Position numbers and translations under genes: made by a program
Notes under the pieces: generated by a model
The model's database searches: none
What the model was told of the DNA's origin: nothing
The model's input: only the letters and a program-made list of their open reading frames with translations
Shown here: positions 38,177 to 47,231 of the stretch, in pieces
Layout of the letters: every line of letters starts with the position of its first letter
Numbering within the stretch: the stretch's first letter is position 1
NCBI GenBank assembly: GCA_027533185.1
Contig: JAPZTS010000002.1
Span: forward strand, 28,232 to 92,231
DNA: 64,000 bases
Direction of reading: 5' to 3'
From: Leptospira sp.
Lineage (GTDB): Bacteria; Spirochaetota; Leptospiria; Leptospirales; Leptospiraceae

Positions 38177-38188
38177 GCAGAAATTAGA

Positions 38189-38323
38189 TTATTTTCCGTC
38201 GTGTGGACATTCAACCAATTTATCTTTACCAGGGCAGGCGCTGCGTTTCTCTTTGCCTGGGCAGATTGCAAATACTTGAGACGAAACAAACAGAACAAAG
38301 AATGTGGAAAAAAGTAATTTCAT
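38189..38323 (-). CDS. Tiny Cys-rich secreted protein with CPGK repeats
   Basis: The start is the ATG at 38323, with a strong ribosome site GAGAGGA 7 bases upstream. The 44-residue product has a signal peptide (MKLLFSTFFVLFVSSQVFA). The mature peptide of about 25 residues carries the repeating units CPGKEK, CPGKDK and CPHDGK, so it has three Cys and many charges. Function unknown; metal or redox binding is conceivable. The ribosome site lies in a possible hairpin (38329-38366). Confidence 0.65.
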   Translation of the reverse strand: MKLLFSTFFVLFVSSQVFAICPGKEKRSACPGKDKLVECPHDGK

Positions 38324-38328
38324 AAAAT

Positions 38329-38366
38329 CCTCTCTAAGAGTTAGACTCTCAGAGTTTTCAGAGAGG
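38329..38366 (-). promoter_or_regulatory. Inverted repeat that can mask a ribosome binding site
   Basis: In the minus-strand mRNA, CCTCTCT (38366-38360) can pair with AGAGAGG (38335-38329), which contains the Shine-Dalgarno of the 44-aa secreted protein. The loop is 24 bases with further self-complementarity (CTCTGAGAG). It also lies just after map, so it could instead act as a weak terminator or attenuator. Confidence 0.4.
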
Positions 38367-38381
38367 AACAACCTTTTTTCC

Positions 38382-39137
38382 CTAAATTTTTGTCAGGATT
38401 TCATAGCCTTTTTCGGTAACAAGAACTGTGTGTTCAAATTGAGCGGACCACTTGCCGTCTTTGGTTCGAACCGTCCATTTGTCTTGTTTGTCAAAAAGCA
38501 CTTCCCAAGTTCCGAGATTGACCATTGGCTCTACAGTAAAAATCATACCGGGTTCTATTTTCGCGAGTTTTCTCGGTGATTTGAAATGAGGAACTTGTGG
38601 TTCCTCATGGAAATTTCTCCCAACTCCATGACCCATTAGATCTCGGACAATTCCATAACCCATCGGAGTCAAAAAATCATCGATGGCATTGCCAATATCA
38701 TCAATTCGATTCCCTGGTTTAACCTGTTCGATTCCGATCCACATGGCTTTTTCCGTATCGGTTACCAATTTTGCAGCGATAGGATCCGTCTCACCACCCA
38801 CGATAAATGTTCTTGAGGTGTCTCCAATGTATCCATCTACAATGGGAGAGACATCTAAATTGACTATGTCTCCATTTTTTAGTACGTCTTCCTTCTTTGG
38901 AATTCCGTGGCAAACCACTTCATTGATGGATGCACAAATAGATTTTGGAAATCCTTTGTAGCCAAGAGGCGCTGAGCGGTGGCCGTTTTTTTTGGTAAAT
39001 GCTTCTGCTAGATCGTTCAACTCAATGGTCGAAACACCAGGTTTGACAAAGGGTTCTAAATAGGTGAGGAGTTCGGCGGCGAATTTCCCCGCCTTTCTCA
39101 TTTTTTCAATTTCGGATTTATTTTTGATGTAAATCAC
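38382..39137 (-). CDS. map: Methionine aminopeptidase, type I
   Basis: The 251-residue enzyme removes the initiator Met from nascent proteins. Metal ligands are visible: Asp in VNLDVSPIVDGYIGDTSRTF (two Asp), His in MGHGVGRNFHEEP, Glu in IFTVEPM, and the terminal Glu in SAQFEHTVLV. His in EVVCHGIPK is the family substrate His. It starts 3 bases after the histone gene stop and is likely co-transcribed with it. Confidence 0.97.
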   Translation of the reverse strand: MIYIKNKSEIEKMRKAGKFAAELLTYLEPFVKPGVSTIELNDLAEAFTKKNGHRSAPLGYKGFPKSICASINEVVCHGIPKKEDVLKNGDIVNLDVSPIVDGYIGDTSRTFIVGGETDPIAAKLVTDTEKAMWIGIEQVKPGNRIDDIGNAIDDFLTPMGYGIVRDLMGHGVGRNFHEEPQVPHFKSPRKLAKIEPGMIFTVEPMVNLGTWEVLFDKQDKWTVRTKDGKWSAQFEHTVLVTEKGYEILTKI

Positions 39138-39140
39138 AGA

Positions 39141-39344
39141 TTAGAAGTCGGTAGAACGAACAGTTGTCCTCTTGTTGGAAGAAGTTCTTTCGCAGGCACG
39201 ATCGATAAGACGGTAGATCTCTTCATTTAGACCTTCAATGGCATCACCAGATGTCATAAATCCCTTAGATTTGATATAAGCCTTCACTTTGGATGTTACA
39301 ATTAAGGATTCTTTGGACGTTGTTTCGTTTTGTTCTTCAGACAT
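39141..39344 (-). CDS. Bacterial histone-fold protein
   Basis: The 67-residue product has a short acidic tail (MSEEQNETTSKES) and one histone fold. Helix 1 is VTSKVKAYIKSKG. The long helix 2 is within SGDAIEGLNEEIYRLIDRAC, followed by the loop with KRTTVRSTDF, which fits the histone Arg-Thr pair and closing Asp. It resembles the single-domain histones reported in Bdellovibrio and Leptospira, which bind DNA. The ribosome site GAGG precedes the ATG. It lies between the SpoCoCo-type (SpiroCoCo) gene and map in one transcription unit. Confidence 0.8.
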   Translation of the reverse strand: MSEEQNETTSKESLIVTSKVKAYIKSKGFMTSGDAIEGLNEEIYRLIDRACERTSSNKRTTVRSTDF

Positions 39345-39361
39345 GGTTACCTCGGAGGTTT

Positions 39362-42300
39362 TTATTTCTTTCTTACTCCGAGGATGGTATCCACTAGGGA
39401 TTTTTCAATATTTAATTTTTCGCTAATTGCCTCGGAAGACCATTGGTAGTTGTCGTGGAGGCTTTGGATGGTTGCTCTTTTTCGCTCGACAAGGGGATTT
39501 CCCGAAACTTTGCGGTCGGATTTTTCCTTAGAGTCTGGATTTTGCATGGCTCCTTGGACAATGTCTAGGAACTGGGAGAGTTTTTCAAAGGTTTCGTCGG
39601 CTTCACCCAGTAGGGACTCCAAATCGTCTTTGGTTTCGCGTGAGGATTCTTTGAGGTCTTCCAATCGCTTTTGAAGGGTGAGGATCTGTTTGTGTCTATC
39701 GGACAGGTCGCCGAGAAGTTCTTCAATTTTGTCAAATTTCCGTTCTACAGAGTCGATCTGAGATTCTCTCTCTACGAGGAAGGCGGTTCTGTTCTCAGCC
39801 TTACGGATGGTTTCCGCCAGTTCTTTTTCGCGAGCTTCCACCACATCAATTTCACGGTCTAGAATATCGAGTCTTGCTTGGAGCTCACGTGAATTCTGTT
39901 TTTGGTCTTCCAGGTGGGTTACAAGGTGGATCACCGAATCTTGGCTTTCTTGGAGGTTCGAAAGGAAGGTTTCGATTTTTGCCTGTTCCTCCGTCAATGA
40001 CGAAACACGTTCTTCAATGACTCCGAGTTCCGTTAGACTTGCCTCAAAACCGGAAAGAGTTTCTGTAACATGTGTTAAGTTGGATGCCAAAATCTGGACT
40101 TGTTTGTCGATATCTTCTGTTTGGAATTGAGCTTCTTTTAGGACTTCTAGATCTTCGGAAATCTCTTTTCTAAGTTCTGCAAAATCTTGGATGGCGAGTT
40201 TGTATTGTTCTAGATCCGGGCGCCCTTTTTCTAATTCTTTTAAGGCATTGGAAATCTCTTCAACTGCTCGGCTAGATTCGTCCGCAATTTCTTTGGCATT
40301 GATAAATAGATCCGAGTGCTCTTTGACGGTTTCGAGTTCAGATGCCAAGGTAAAGATATCTGTTTTGAGAGTTTCCATTTCATCCTTGAAACTGGAAAGA
40401 GTTTCCTCTTTTGTATCGTTCAGTTCTTCAAGACCTGTCCTAATTTCAAATTTAAGGTCTTGGAAACGATTTAAACTTTCTTTTAAGAAATCCTGACTTT
40501 CTTTCGCAATCTCCTTAAAGGATTTTTCATAATCTTTCTGATAAGTTTCGATCTGTTTTTTCGAATCCTCTTTGGATCGTTTGATACTTTCTTCCAAATT
40601 GCGTCGAACTGTATTTAGGTGGTTGGAAATTTTTTCTTCGAGTTGTCCGAGTTGAATATTTCCCTTATCCAAAAGTTTTGTTAGTTGGTGTGAAATCTTT
40701 GCATCGATCGTTTCATTCAAACGATCAATCTTTTCCTCTTGTAGATTAAAAAAGGATTCACCTGATTCTTCGAGACGGCGGAGGATTCTGTCCACTTCTG
40801 TATGGGCAAATTTTGTCTCTTCAGTGATTTTTTGGATACTTTCATTGGTTTTAGATTCTGCTGAAAGTTCCAGTGAGGATTTTGCTTTTTGGAATTCCTT
40901 TTGGAATTCAGAAAGAAGGTCACTTCCTTCTACATGGATTTCTTTGAGTCGATTCTCCAATCTTTCGATAGAGTAGGACTGGTCCTCTCGGATGCGTCCC
41001 AACTCTTCTTCCCATTTGGATACAAACTGTTCGAGATTTGCATTGGCGATTCGGATCTTGTCCGTTACAATTTCCTCGGATTCCCTAGATTTTTCTTCAA
41101 CTGTTTCCAATATTTCTCGTGCAGATTCTCGGAGGGCGCCTTTCAGCTCTTCTACATATTCATCCACTTCTTTTGTCTGGTTGGTGATGGTTTCACCCAA
41201 TTCTTCCACTTGGTTTTGGATAGTGGTGAGCTCTGATTCCATATCCATTTTTTGGATTTTAAAATCAGAGTTCATTCTCTCTTCCAATTCCTTTCTAAGG
41301 TCGAAGAGAGAAGTTTTAATAACAGTTTCTTGGTTGGAACGAACTTGGTCTAGTTCACGATCAAAATCTTTGAGTTCTTGGAGTGCACTTTTTTTAAGGG
41401 AAAGCGCTTCTTCTTTTAAGTCTTCAGAGATTCTATGGAACTCTTCACTGAAGGCTTCTATTTCGCGGATGAGTTCTTGTTTACGAACATCTGCTTGGCG
41501 GAGGAGTTTGTTTTCCGCTTCTAAATATTTTTCTTGGAACTGAATGATGGTTTGGTTGATTCCATCCGCCTGTCTTCTGGTTTCGTTGATGATCTCATCA
41601 CGTTTGGAAAGTGTTTCCAAAGATAGGTCTTCGATTTCTCGTTTGATGGAATCTGTTTCTTGGCCAAGACCTTTCATAAAGGAATCTTTGGTATGGCTTA
41701 CTTGATCAAAAATGGCATCAAAACGTTCTTGGATTTTTTTCTCTAAGTTTGAGACCTTATCTTCCAGTTTGGCGGATGCTCGGATGTATTTTTCTTCCAA
41801 ACGCTCATCAAACTTATCCACTTTGTCAGATAGTAAAGAAGATGTGTCTTCAAATTTCGTTAGGCGAACATCCAAGTCACCTTGTGCGTATTTCATGGAT
41901 TCCAGTAGGTTGTCCATTTCTTTACGAGCATGGTCTAATCTTCCTGCAGTTTCTTGAACCATTACATCTGCATGAGAAAGCAATTTGTCTTTGGCAGTTT
42001 CTGCAATTTGAGAGAGGCTCGTATCCAAAATTTCAGATTTTTTTTCCAAGAGAGATTCGAGTTCCACCATCTTGTGAGCAACGGAATTTAGAATTTCGTC
42101 GCTCCTCATGTTGAGTTTGGTTTGGAAGGCTTCCAAAAGATTTACAGATTCTGAGTGAAGGCTTTCCATATCTTCCGAAACTTCACGTAACTCTCGTTTG
42201 TGGTTTTGAATCTGCGTAAGACCTTCTTCCATAAAGAGTTTTTCTCTCCGCACCTGGTTGGAAAGGTCTTGGATCTGGTTCATCTCACCAGATAGGCTGG

Positions 42301-42592
42301 AAAGATATTCTTTACTGGCTCGTATCTTTTCGAACAGGTCTCTGGACTCCGAGCTTAAAATTTGTATTTCTTCTGCAACCTTTCGGGATTGTTTGACTAA
42401 GATATCTAAGTCAATTCCCGCATCCTTTACCATCTGTACTTTTTGTAAGGCGGTGCCGTGGATCTCATCCGTGAGTTTGGATGCATATCTCTTCAACTGC
42501 GAAAGTTTGGTGTTCGACTTGTCCAAACGGCGGAGTCCAATTGTGACTGCTACACTGGCTAAAAAAGGAAATAAAAAGAGTTCTAAGCCCAT
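39362..42592 (-). CDS. SpiroCoCo family giant coiled-coil protein
   Basis: The 1076-residue protein has one N-terminal membrane helix (MGLELFLFPFLASVAVTIGL). About 950 residues of nearly uninterrupted heptad-type coiled coil follow, rich in Glu, Lys, Leu and Ser. A small C-terminal segment (IQSLHDNYQWSSEAISEKL, then VDTILGVRKK) looks like a helix-turn-helix. The family is characteristic of spirochaetes and is thought to play a structural role beneath the inner membrane; this is from recalled annotation, not shown here. Ends 17 bases before the histone gene. Confidence 0.88.
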   Translation of the reverse strand: MGLELFLFPFLASVAVTIGLRRLDKSNTKLSQLKRYASKLTDEIHGTALQKVQMVKDAGIDLDILVKQSRKVAEEIQILSSESRDLFEKIRASKEYLSSLSGEMNQIQDLSNQVRREKLFMEEGLTQIQNHKRELREVSEDMESLHSESVNLLEAFQTKLNMRSDEILNSVAHKMVELESLLEKKSEILDTSLSQIAETAKDKLLSHADVMVQETAGRLDHARKEMDNLLESMKYAQGDLDVRLTKFEDTSSLLSDKVDKFDERLEEKYIRASAKLEDKVSNLEKKIQERFDAIFDQVSHTKDSFMKGLGQETDSIKREIEDLSLETLSKRDEIINETRRQADGINQTIIQFQEKYLEAENKLLRQADVRKQELIREIEAFSEEFHRISEDLKEEALSLKKSALQELKDFDRELDQVRSNQETVIKTSLFDLRKELEERMNSDFKIQKMDMESELTTIQNQVEELGETITNQTKEVDEYVEELKGALRESAREILETVEEKSRESEEIVTDKIRIANANLEQFVSKWEEELGRIREDQSYSIERLENRLKEIHVEGSDLLSEFQKEFQKAKSSLELSAESKTNESIQKITEETKFAHTEVDRILRRLEESGESFFNLQEEKIDRLNETIDAKISHQLTKLLDKGNIQLGQLEEKISNHLNTVRRNLEESIKRSKEDSKKQIETYQKDYEKSFKEIAKESQDFLKESLNRFQDLKFEIRTGLEELNDTKEETLSSFKDEMETLKTDIFTLASELETVKEHSDLFINAKEIADESSRAVEEISNALKELEKGRPDLEQYKLAIQDFAELRKEISEDLEVLKEAQFQTEDIDKQVQILASNLTHVTETLSGFEASLTELGVIEERVSSLTEEQAKIETFLSNLQESQDSVIHLVTHLEDQKQNSRELQARLDILDREIDVVEAREKELAETIRKAENRTAFLVERESQIDSVERKFDKIEELLGDLSDRHKQILTLQKRLEDLKESSRETKDDLESLLGEADETFEKLSQFLDIVQGAMQNPDSKEKSDRKVSGNPLVERKRATIQSLHDNYQWSSEAISEKLNIEKSLVDTILGVRKK

Positions 42593-42699
42593 TTGTCGAA
42601 TGACCCAATAACAGTATTATGTCGCATGAGAGGATGGTAAAGAAAATTCAGCCTACCACAAAATCGGCAAGCCATTTTTAAGTTTTCGAAGGTTTATCT

Positions 42700-43371
42700 T
42701 TAAAAAACAGCAGGTTTTTCAGAGAATTCTTCAATTTGTCGCCAAAACCTTCCAAAAAGTTTGGATTCTTTGGAAAGGAGTCGGGCAAGCCTCTCTCGGA
42801 AGTTAGGATCCAAACGACTCATTTCGTTCGTCATTTCTTCTAGGTGTCCTTCCTCTTCCAGAATCAAATTGCGAAGTTGGAGGTTTTCCTCGGAATCTTT
42901 TAGCACTTCATCGTATAGATTGTACACGACCATTGCCCTTTCTTCGATTACAGTCGTAGTGTACAAATAGGCTAAGTAGGAAAACTTGGGGTGGTTTTCA
43001 AACTCAGATTTTAGTTCCTTTCGGACGGAAGCATCCAGTTTAGCAAAGTAGATTTTTGCCGCAGTTCCTCGAACCAAATTTTTTGCTTCGTAACCGAAGG
43101 AAAATTCAGGCAAAACTTGTCGTGCTGCCTTTTTGAAAAACAAGGCGTGCCTTGCTTCTTCGGTCGCATGTCGTAAGATCATCTCCGAAGTATCCTCACC
43201 CGACTGGGTCATAAGGATTTTACGGGAACCAATATGTTCAAGAAGGGAAACCGTATTCAACCAAAGGGCGTGTGTGTTTTTGTCTTGGGTGAGTTTGCGA
43301 AGTACTTTTATAATACTTTCGCCAGAGATTGAGTTTGGTGCTAGGGTTGTGCTAGAATCTGCCATCTCCAT
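42700..43371 (-). CDS. Ferritin-like diiron-fold protein
   Basis: The 223-residue helical protein has the repeated Glu/His pattern of ferritin-like carboxylate-bridged diiron sites: Glu45-His46, EEARH (about 71-75), a Glu in VIEERAM, and EEEGH (about 171-175). It has no signal peptide. Possible roles are oxidase, hydroxylase or iron handling; substrate unknown. An alternative start two codons later (43365) is equally possible. Confidence 0.75.
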   Translation of the reverse strand: MEMADSSTTLAPNSISGESIIKVLRKLTQDKNTHALWLNTVSLLEHIGSRKILMTQSGEDTSEMILRHATEEARHALFFKKAARQVLPEFSFGYEAKNLVRGTAAKIYFAKLDASVRKELKSEFENHPKFSYLAYLYTTTVIEERAMVVYNLYDEVLKDSEENLQLRNLILEEEGHLEEMTNEMSRLDPNFRERLARLLSKESKLFGRFWRQIEEFSEKPAVF

Positions 43372-43398
43372 CCAGGCTGAAAAAACTCAGTGGATTGG

Positions 43399-44046
43399 CT
43401 ACTGTTTCTTGAACGGGATTTTGAGTTCTGCAATTGTTTCTCCCTCTTCTTGGAAGATACGGAATTGGTCGGTCGGAAGGTTTTCGCCTTTCAGTAAAAT
43501 CACACAGAGTGCAATTCCAATCCCTTCCCCTTCCGAATTATCTCCCCGCTCAATGTAGTATTCCATAATATCCGAATAATTTTGAGCATGGAGGAGTGAG
43601 TTTCGGATCTTTTGCATTTCACCTTTGACTAAGGGCGAGTTGTTCCTTACCTCGAAGTGGAAGCCAGATTGATCGTGATCTATCTTGGTTTTCACATAGA
43701 GGTTTTTTTCCTTTGCTATATCTTCGTAAGTATTTCCTTTGCCTGACAGGATAAAACTTTTGTACATTCGAACACCTAATTCGTAGTCTGCGGGTGAGTG
43801 GATGTCTAAGTGGTTTTCAAAAAAAAAGATTCTCTTAAAATTTGCTTTGAATCCATTTAAAATTAGGTCTTTTACGATAGTATAAAGGATCGTAGGTAAA
43901 TCGCCTTTGTTGTATTTTTCACAAAGGCAATCTAAAATTTTTGCCAAATTTTCATCTAAACTTTTTGAGGGACCATAAGAGATTATATCGATGGTATTCT
44001 GTTCATAGACAAGATCCCTTACTTCTTCATCCGACATCTCCTTCAT
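43399..44046 (-). CDS. Histidine-kinase-type ATP-binding (HATPase) domain protein
   Basis: The 215-residue protein has degenerate GHKL-ATPase features. VKDLILNGFKANFKRI sits in place of the N-box, then FHFEVRNNSPL, and SEGEGIGIALCVILLKG serves as the G-rich lid. It has no receiver, dimerisation or membrane segment, like anti-sigma kinases or Leptospira stand-alone ATPases. Its ATG overlaps the stop of the upstream acyltransferase gene (ATGA), so the two are coupled. Confidence 0.7.
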   Translation of the reverse strand: MKEMSDEEVRDLVYEQNTIDIISYGPSKSLDENLAKILDCLCEKYNKGDLPTILYTIVKDLILNGFKANFKRIFFFENHLDIHSPADYELGVRMYKSFILSGKGNTYEDIAKEKNLYVKTKIDHDQSGFHFEVRNNSPLVKGEMQKIRNSLLHAQNYSDIMEYYIERGDNSEGEGIGIALCVILLKGENLPTDQFRIFQEEGETIAELKIPFKKQ

Positions 44047-45302
44047 TCAAAAATATAATTGGAAGGGAAAAGTGGATTGGATTTTTGTTTTTCATCTAGG
44101 AGCAAAGTCTCGAGTTCTTTGCGTAGCCGTTCAGTTACTTCTTCCACAGTCTTTTTTTTGTCGGTTTTGTACTTTGGAAGGTATTTCTTAATCGAAAAAC
44201 TATTCCCTAGTCGAACAATTGCTTTGTGGGGTCTGCTTTTTGTTTCTCCAAATAGTTCATTCTCATATCGGTACAAAAATTCATACAATCGTTCGGCCGA
44301 GGGTAGTTCTTTGATATAGTTTGTCTGGATGGAAATAAAATCATAAGCCTTCGTTGCTGCTTTTCTTGCCCAAATGGCCATCTCAAGACTTGGCAATTCA
44401 CCTTTGGGATCGGGTACACCGACAGAAACCATTTCCAAAACACTGAGAATCTTTCTGAGTTTTTCTATAGCATTGGTTTCTGTATCCCATTTTGGTATAT
44501 TTGCCTTTTTTGCAATATTGTCGAGCATCGCATGTCTCATGCGACCGAGCCGATAATCAAAATCTTCCATTTTGTCGGGATCTGTATGGACACCGTATTC
44601 CTTTTCTTCTCTTTCAATCATTCGTTTTCCTACAGATAAAAACCTGTGAACGATGTCTTTTCCCGATTTAGTAATACCTAACTTCTGTTCCATACGAGTT
44701 AGGCTTGCATCAATATCCCGTTGCATAGACGAGATTGAACTTGTCATTCGGTATTTAATAAATGTTGGCAAGATTTGGATATTTGCCTCTGGATCTTTTT
44801 TCAGCGCATCCTCGAGACCCCAAAATGCAAGCTGGGAAACTCCCGGTTGAAATGGAAGAAGTGTGTCGTTCATTCCACTTGTTGGCTCGCCTTCAGGAAA
44901 TAAAACAAGTTTGCCTTCCTGGGAACTTAAAATTTCACGCGATGCCTTTAAAGACTCCCTGTCAGCTGCTCCAGCTAACACAGAAAAAGCGCCAATGGAT
45001 TGGATAAAATCGCCAACAAAACCGGCACCCCATTCAAAAACTTCGCGAGCTGCCATATAGTGAAATCGGGAGCCCATTATGTTTGCCGAATGGTAAGCGA
45101 TTCCTGGCTCTTTTGTTGTTGGGTGGTTGGAGATATAGATCAATCTTTCTTTTTGAAAACCTTTCAATCGTTTTTGGTCAGGTTCAGAGATTTCAATGGA
45201 TTCCAGGTTGTGGACAATCCTGTTGAGAATAGGTAGGGTAATATCGGTGAACCAAAGAACCGGCAAATTGGGTTTTGCGGGAATAAAGGATTTGATTGAC
45301 AT
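44043..45302 (-). CDS. PlsC-like acyltransferase, divergent
   Basis: The 419-residue protein contains PlsC/AGPAT-type blocks: YISNHPTTKEPG for motif I, FQSIGAFSVL, LVLFPEGEPTSG for motif III, and ILPTFIKYR for motif IV. It probably transfers an acyl chain to a glycerophosphate or related lipid. Motif I reads His-x4-Glu where His-x4-Asp is normal. The C-terminal half (about 210-419) is a long helical extension with charged segments. Coupled to the HATPase-domain gene downstream. Confidence 0.8.
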   Translation of the reverse strand: MSIKSFIPAKPNLPVLWFTDITLPILNRIVHNLESIEISEPDQKRLKGFQKERLIYISNHPTTKEPGIAYHSANIMGSRFHYMAAREVFEWGAGFVGDFIQSIGAFSVLAGAADRESLKASREILSSQEGKLVLFPEGEPTSGMNDTLLPFQPGVSQLAFWGLEDALKKDPEANIQILPTFIKYRMTSSISSMQRDIDASLTRMEQKLGITKSGKDIVHRFLSVGKRMIEREEKEYGVHTDPDKMEDFDYRLGRMRHAMLDNIAKKANIPKWDTETNAIEKLRKILSVLEMVSVGVPDPKGELPSLEMAIWARKAATKAYDFISIQTNYIKELPSAERLYEFLYRYENELFGETKSRPHKAIVRLGNSFSIKKYLPKYKTDKKKTVEEVTERLRKELETLLLDEKQKSNPLFPSNYIFE

Positions 45303-45349
45303 AGAACGTATGCTACCAGCTTAATCTAAGGAATCAAGTACGATTTGTT

Positions 45350-46111
45350 ATGGCACTAATAGAAGAACTCAACACACAAGGCAATTTTCTCTTCCGATGG
45401 CGGTCCTATATCCCAGGCGTCATTTTTCTTTTGTCACTTTTTTACATACCATTTGTTCCCTATTTTGGAGGGATCTATGGTAAAAATTTGTATTGGTTGG
45501 GTTTTGCTTTTTTGATAAGCCTTCTAGGACTTGCGGTTAGATGTTTTACGATCGGCTATACACCCAAAAATACCTCTGGGCGAAATACGAAACAACAGGT
45601 TGCAGATGTCGTCAACCAGTCAGGAATCTACTCACTCGTCCGCCATCCACTCTACGTTGGCAATTTTTTGATGTATCTGGGACCTGTTTTGATTTTACGA
45701 GATTTTGCATTCACCATGGTCTATATCATGTTTTTTTATCTGTATTACGAACGAATCATTTTTGCAGAAGAATACTTTTTGCGAGGAAAGTTTGGGGAAG
45801 GATACCTCAAATGGGCGGACAAAACCCCAGCTTTTATTCCTAGGCTATCGGGTTACATCAAACCTAATTTAGATTTTTCATTTAAGAATATTCTCAAAAG
45901 AGAATATCCTAGTTTGTTTGGAATGATAGTTGTATTTACGATCTTTGATCTTATTCAGGTTTATTTCCAGGAGCCTTACCTTCGAATCCAAAGTCCACTC
46001 GGTATTTGGAAGGACTTTCATACCTACTTCCTGGGTTTTGGTGTCGTTTTTTATATCCTAACTCGAATCATCGTAAAGACTACAAAGATTTTAGAGGTCG
46101 AAGGTCGCTAA
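45350..46111 (+). CDS. Membrane methyltransferase, ICMT/PEMT family
   Basis: The 253-residue protein has five or six hydrophobic helices. It carries the isoprenylcysteine/phospholipid methyltransferase signature: SLVRHPLYVGNFLMYLG for the SAM-binding region, then EEYFLRGKFGEGYLKWADKT with the paired Glu and Tyr. It methylates a lipid or lipid-linked substrate at the membrane. The ribosome site AAGGAAT precedes the ATG. Divergent from the acyltransferase gene. Confidence 0.85.
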   Translation: MALIEELNTQGNFLFRWRSYIPGVIFLLSLFYIPFVPYFGGIYGKNLYWLGFAFLISLLGLAVRCFTIGYTPKNTSGRNTKQQVADVVNQSGIYSLVRHPLYVGNFLMYLGPVLILRDFAFTMVYIMFFYLYYERIIFAEEYFLRGKFGEGYLKWADKTPAFIPRLSGYIKPNLDFSFKNILKREYPSLFGMIVVFTIFDLIQVYFQEPYLRIQSPLGIWKDFHTYFLGFGVVFYILTRIIVKTTKILEVEGR

Positions 46112-46117
46112 CAGTTT

Positions 46118-46372
46118 ATGAGTCGACTTTCCAATGGCTGGAAGATCCCAATAACCCTTGCCGAAAAACAAGAGTTATTGGAGTCATTTGAAAAAACGAT
46201 TAAAAATATGGAAAGTGAAAATCCACTCACAATTTTTCGTGAACATATGGATTCTGGACTACTCTTCAAAGCTGGACTTCAAGATGCAACGAACCAACTA
46301 ACTACATTTGCAAATTTGTATATGAGTGTTTTGGAGCTTCGTGATGCAATTAAAAACTCCCAAGATACTTAG
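46118..46372 (+). CDS. Hypothetical protein, 84 aa
   Basis: A small helical protein (MSRLSNGWKIPITLAEKQEL and onward), Glu/Lys-rich, with a C-terminal FANLYMSVLELRDAIKNS. No family, no signal peptide. It starts 6 bases after the methyltransferase stop, and its end overlaps the start of the dioxygenase-like gene by 29 bases. All three are probably one operon. Confidence 0.65.
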   Translation: MSRLSNGWKIPITLAEKQELLESFEKTIKNMESENPLTIFREHMDSGLLFKAGLQDATNQLTTFANLYMSVLELRDAIKNSQDT

Positions 46373-47231
46373 TGATGCCCTAGCTGGAGAGATTCAAAAA
46401 CTCACCTTACCAAAAAGCCTATATCCATTTTTAGATGCCCTTCATTCAAAGATAAAATCTGCCTTTCCTGAGGGAGATCCGGAACTTATATCGAGTGGAT
46501 TACCCTTTAAAAATCTGAATAAACGAATGAATGTCTTGCGTGCAAGTGTATACGATGACAGTAACATAAAAAAGAAATTTATTCCTATTTTAGAATATTT
46601 AGAAATTCCTGTAGATGATTTTTACTCAGATTTATTTCGGTTGAGGTGTGTTCCCAGTTTTTTTCAGGAAAGGGAAGGAAGTGAACTGGTTCAATACCTA
46701 CACCGTGATCCTTGGTATGCAAATCCCCAATGCCAACTCAATTTTTGGATTCCGCTTTCTCCTGTGGAGGAGGGATCGGGTTTTGGAATCTATACAGAAT
46801 ACTTTGATCGCCCTATCCCAAACAATTCTGATCAATTTGACTACTCTCATTGGCTGGAAACTGGTGGGTTCCAAGCAAACGAGAATCCAAAGTTACAGGA
46901 AAAGATCTTTCCAAAACCGTCTCAATTGCCTGAAAACTCTAAAATAGATTCCGTCTATGGTTCGTTTGGTGATGTTGTTATCTTTTCCTCACACCACTTA
47001 CATGGAACTCAAGCCAATACGATGGACAGGTCCCGGTTTAGTTTGGAAATTCGATTTGTACTAAAAGAATGGATTCAAAATAAACTTGGACCAACAAATT
47101 TGGATAATCTTTCCCATGGAACAACCCTTGGAGAAATGACCCATATCCAAAATGGCCAGGCCATTGATGAAAATTTTATCCAAAACTACGTAGCTGAATT
47201 TGCTCGCTCTCAAAGTATTTTGGTTCCATAG
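46344..47231 (+). CDS. Phytanoyl-CoA dioxygenase-like (Fe(II)/2-oxoglutarate) protein
   Basis: The start is the ATG at 46344 with GGAG 8 bases upstream, rather than the earlier in-frame GTG. The 295-residue product has an iron-binding pattern: His and Asp in YLHRDPWYANPQCQLNFWIPL, a distal His in FSSHHLHGTQAN, and an Arg in MDRSRFSLEIRF that could bind 2-oxoglutarate. The motif order fits the phytanoyl-CoA dioxygenase superfamily; substrate unknown. Its 3' end overlaps the convergent NadR-like gene by 56 bases. Confidence 0.7.
   Translation: MQLKTPKILSDALAGEIQKLTLPKSLYPFLDALHSKIKSAFPEGDPELISSGLPFKNLNKRMNVLRASVYDDSNIKKKFIPILEYLEIPVDDFYSDLFRLRCVPSFFQEREGSELVQYLHRDPWYANPQCQLNFWIPLSPVEEGSGFGIYTEYFDRPIPNNSDQFDYSHWLETGGFQANENPKLQEKIFPKPSQLPENSKIDSVYGSFGDVVIFSSHHLHGTQANTMDRSRFSLEIRFVLKEWIQNKLGPTNLDNLSHGTTLGEMTHIQNGQAIDENFIQNYVAEFARSQSILVP

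Noticed and set aside
40992..42611. Several plus-strand Ser/Phe-rich frames across the SpiroCoCo gene
   Set aside because: They are antisense shadows of the coiled-coil gene, whose Glu/Lys codons read as Ser/Phe-rich text on the other strand.
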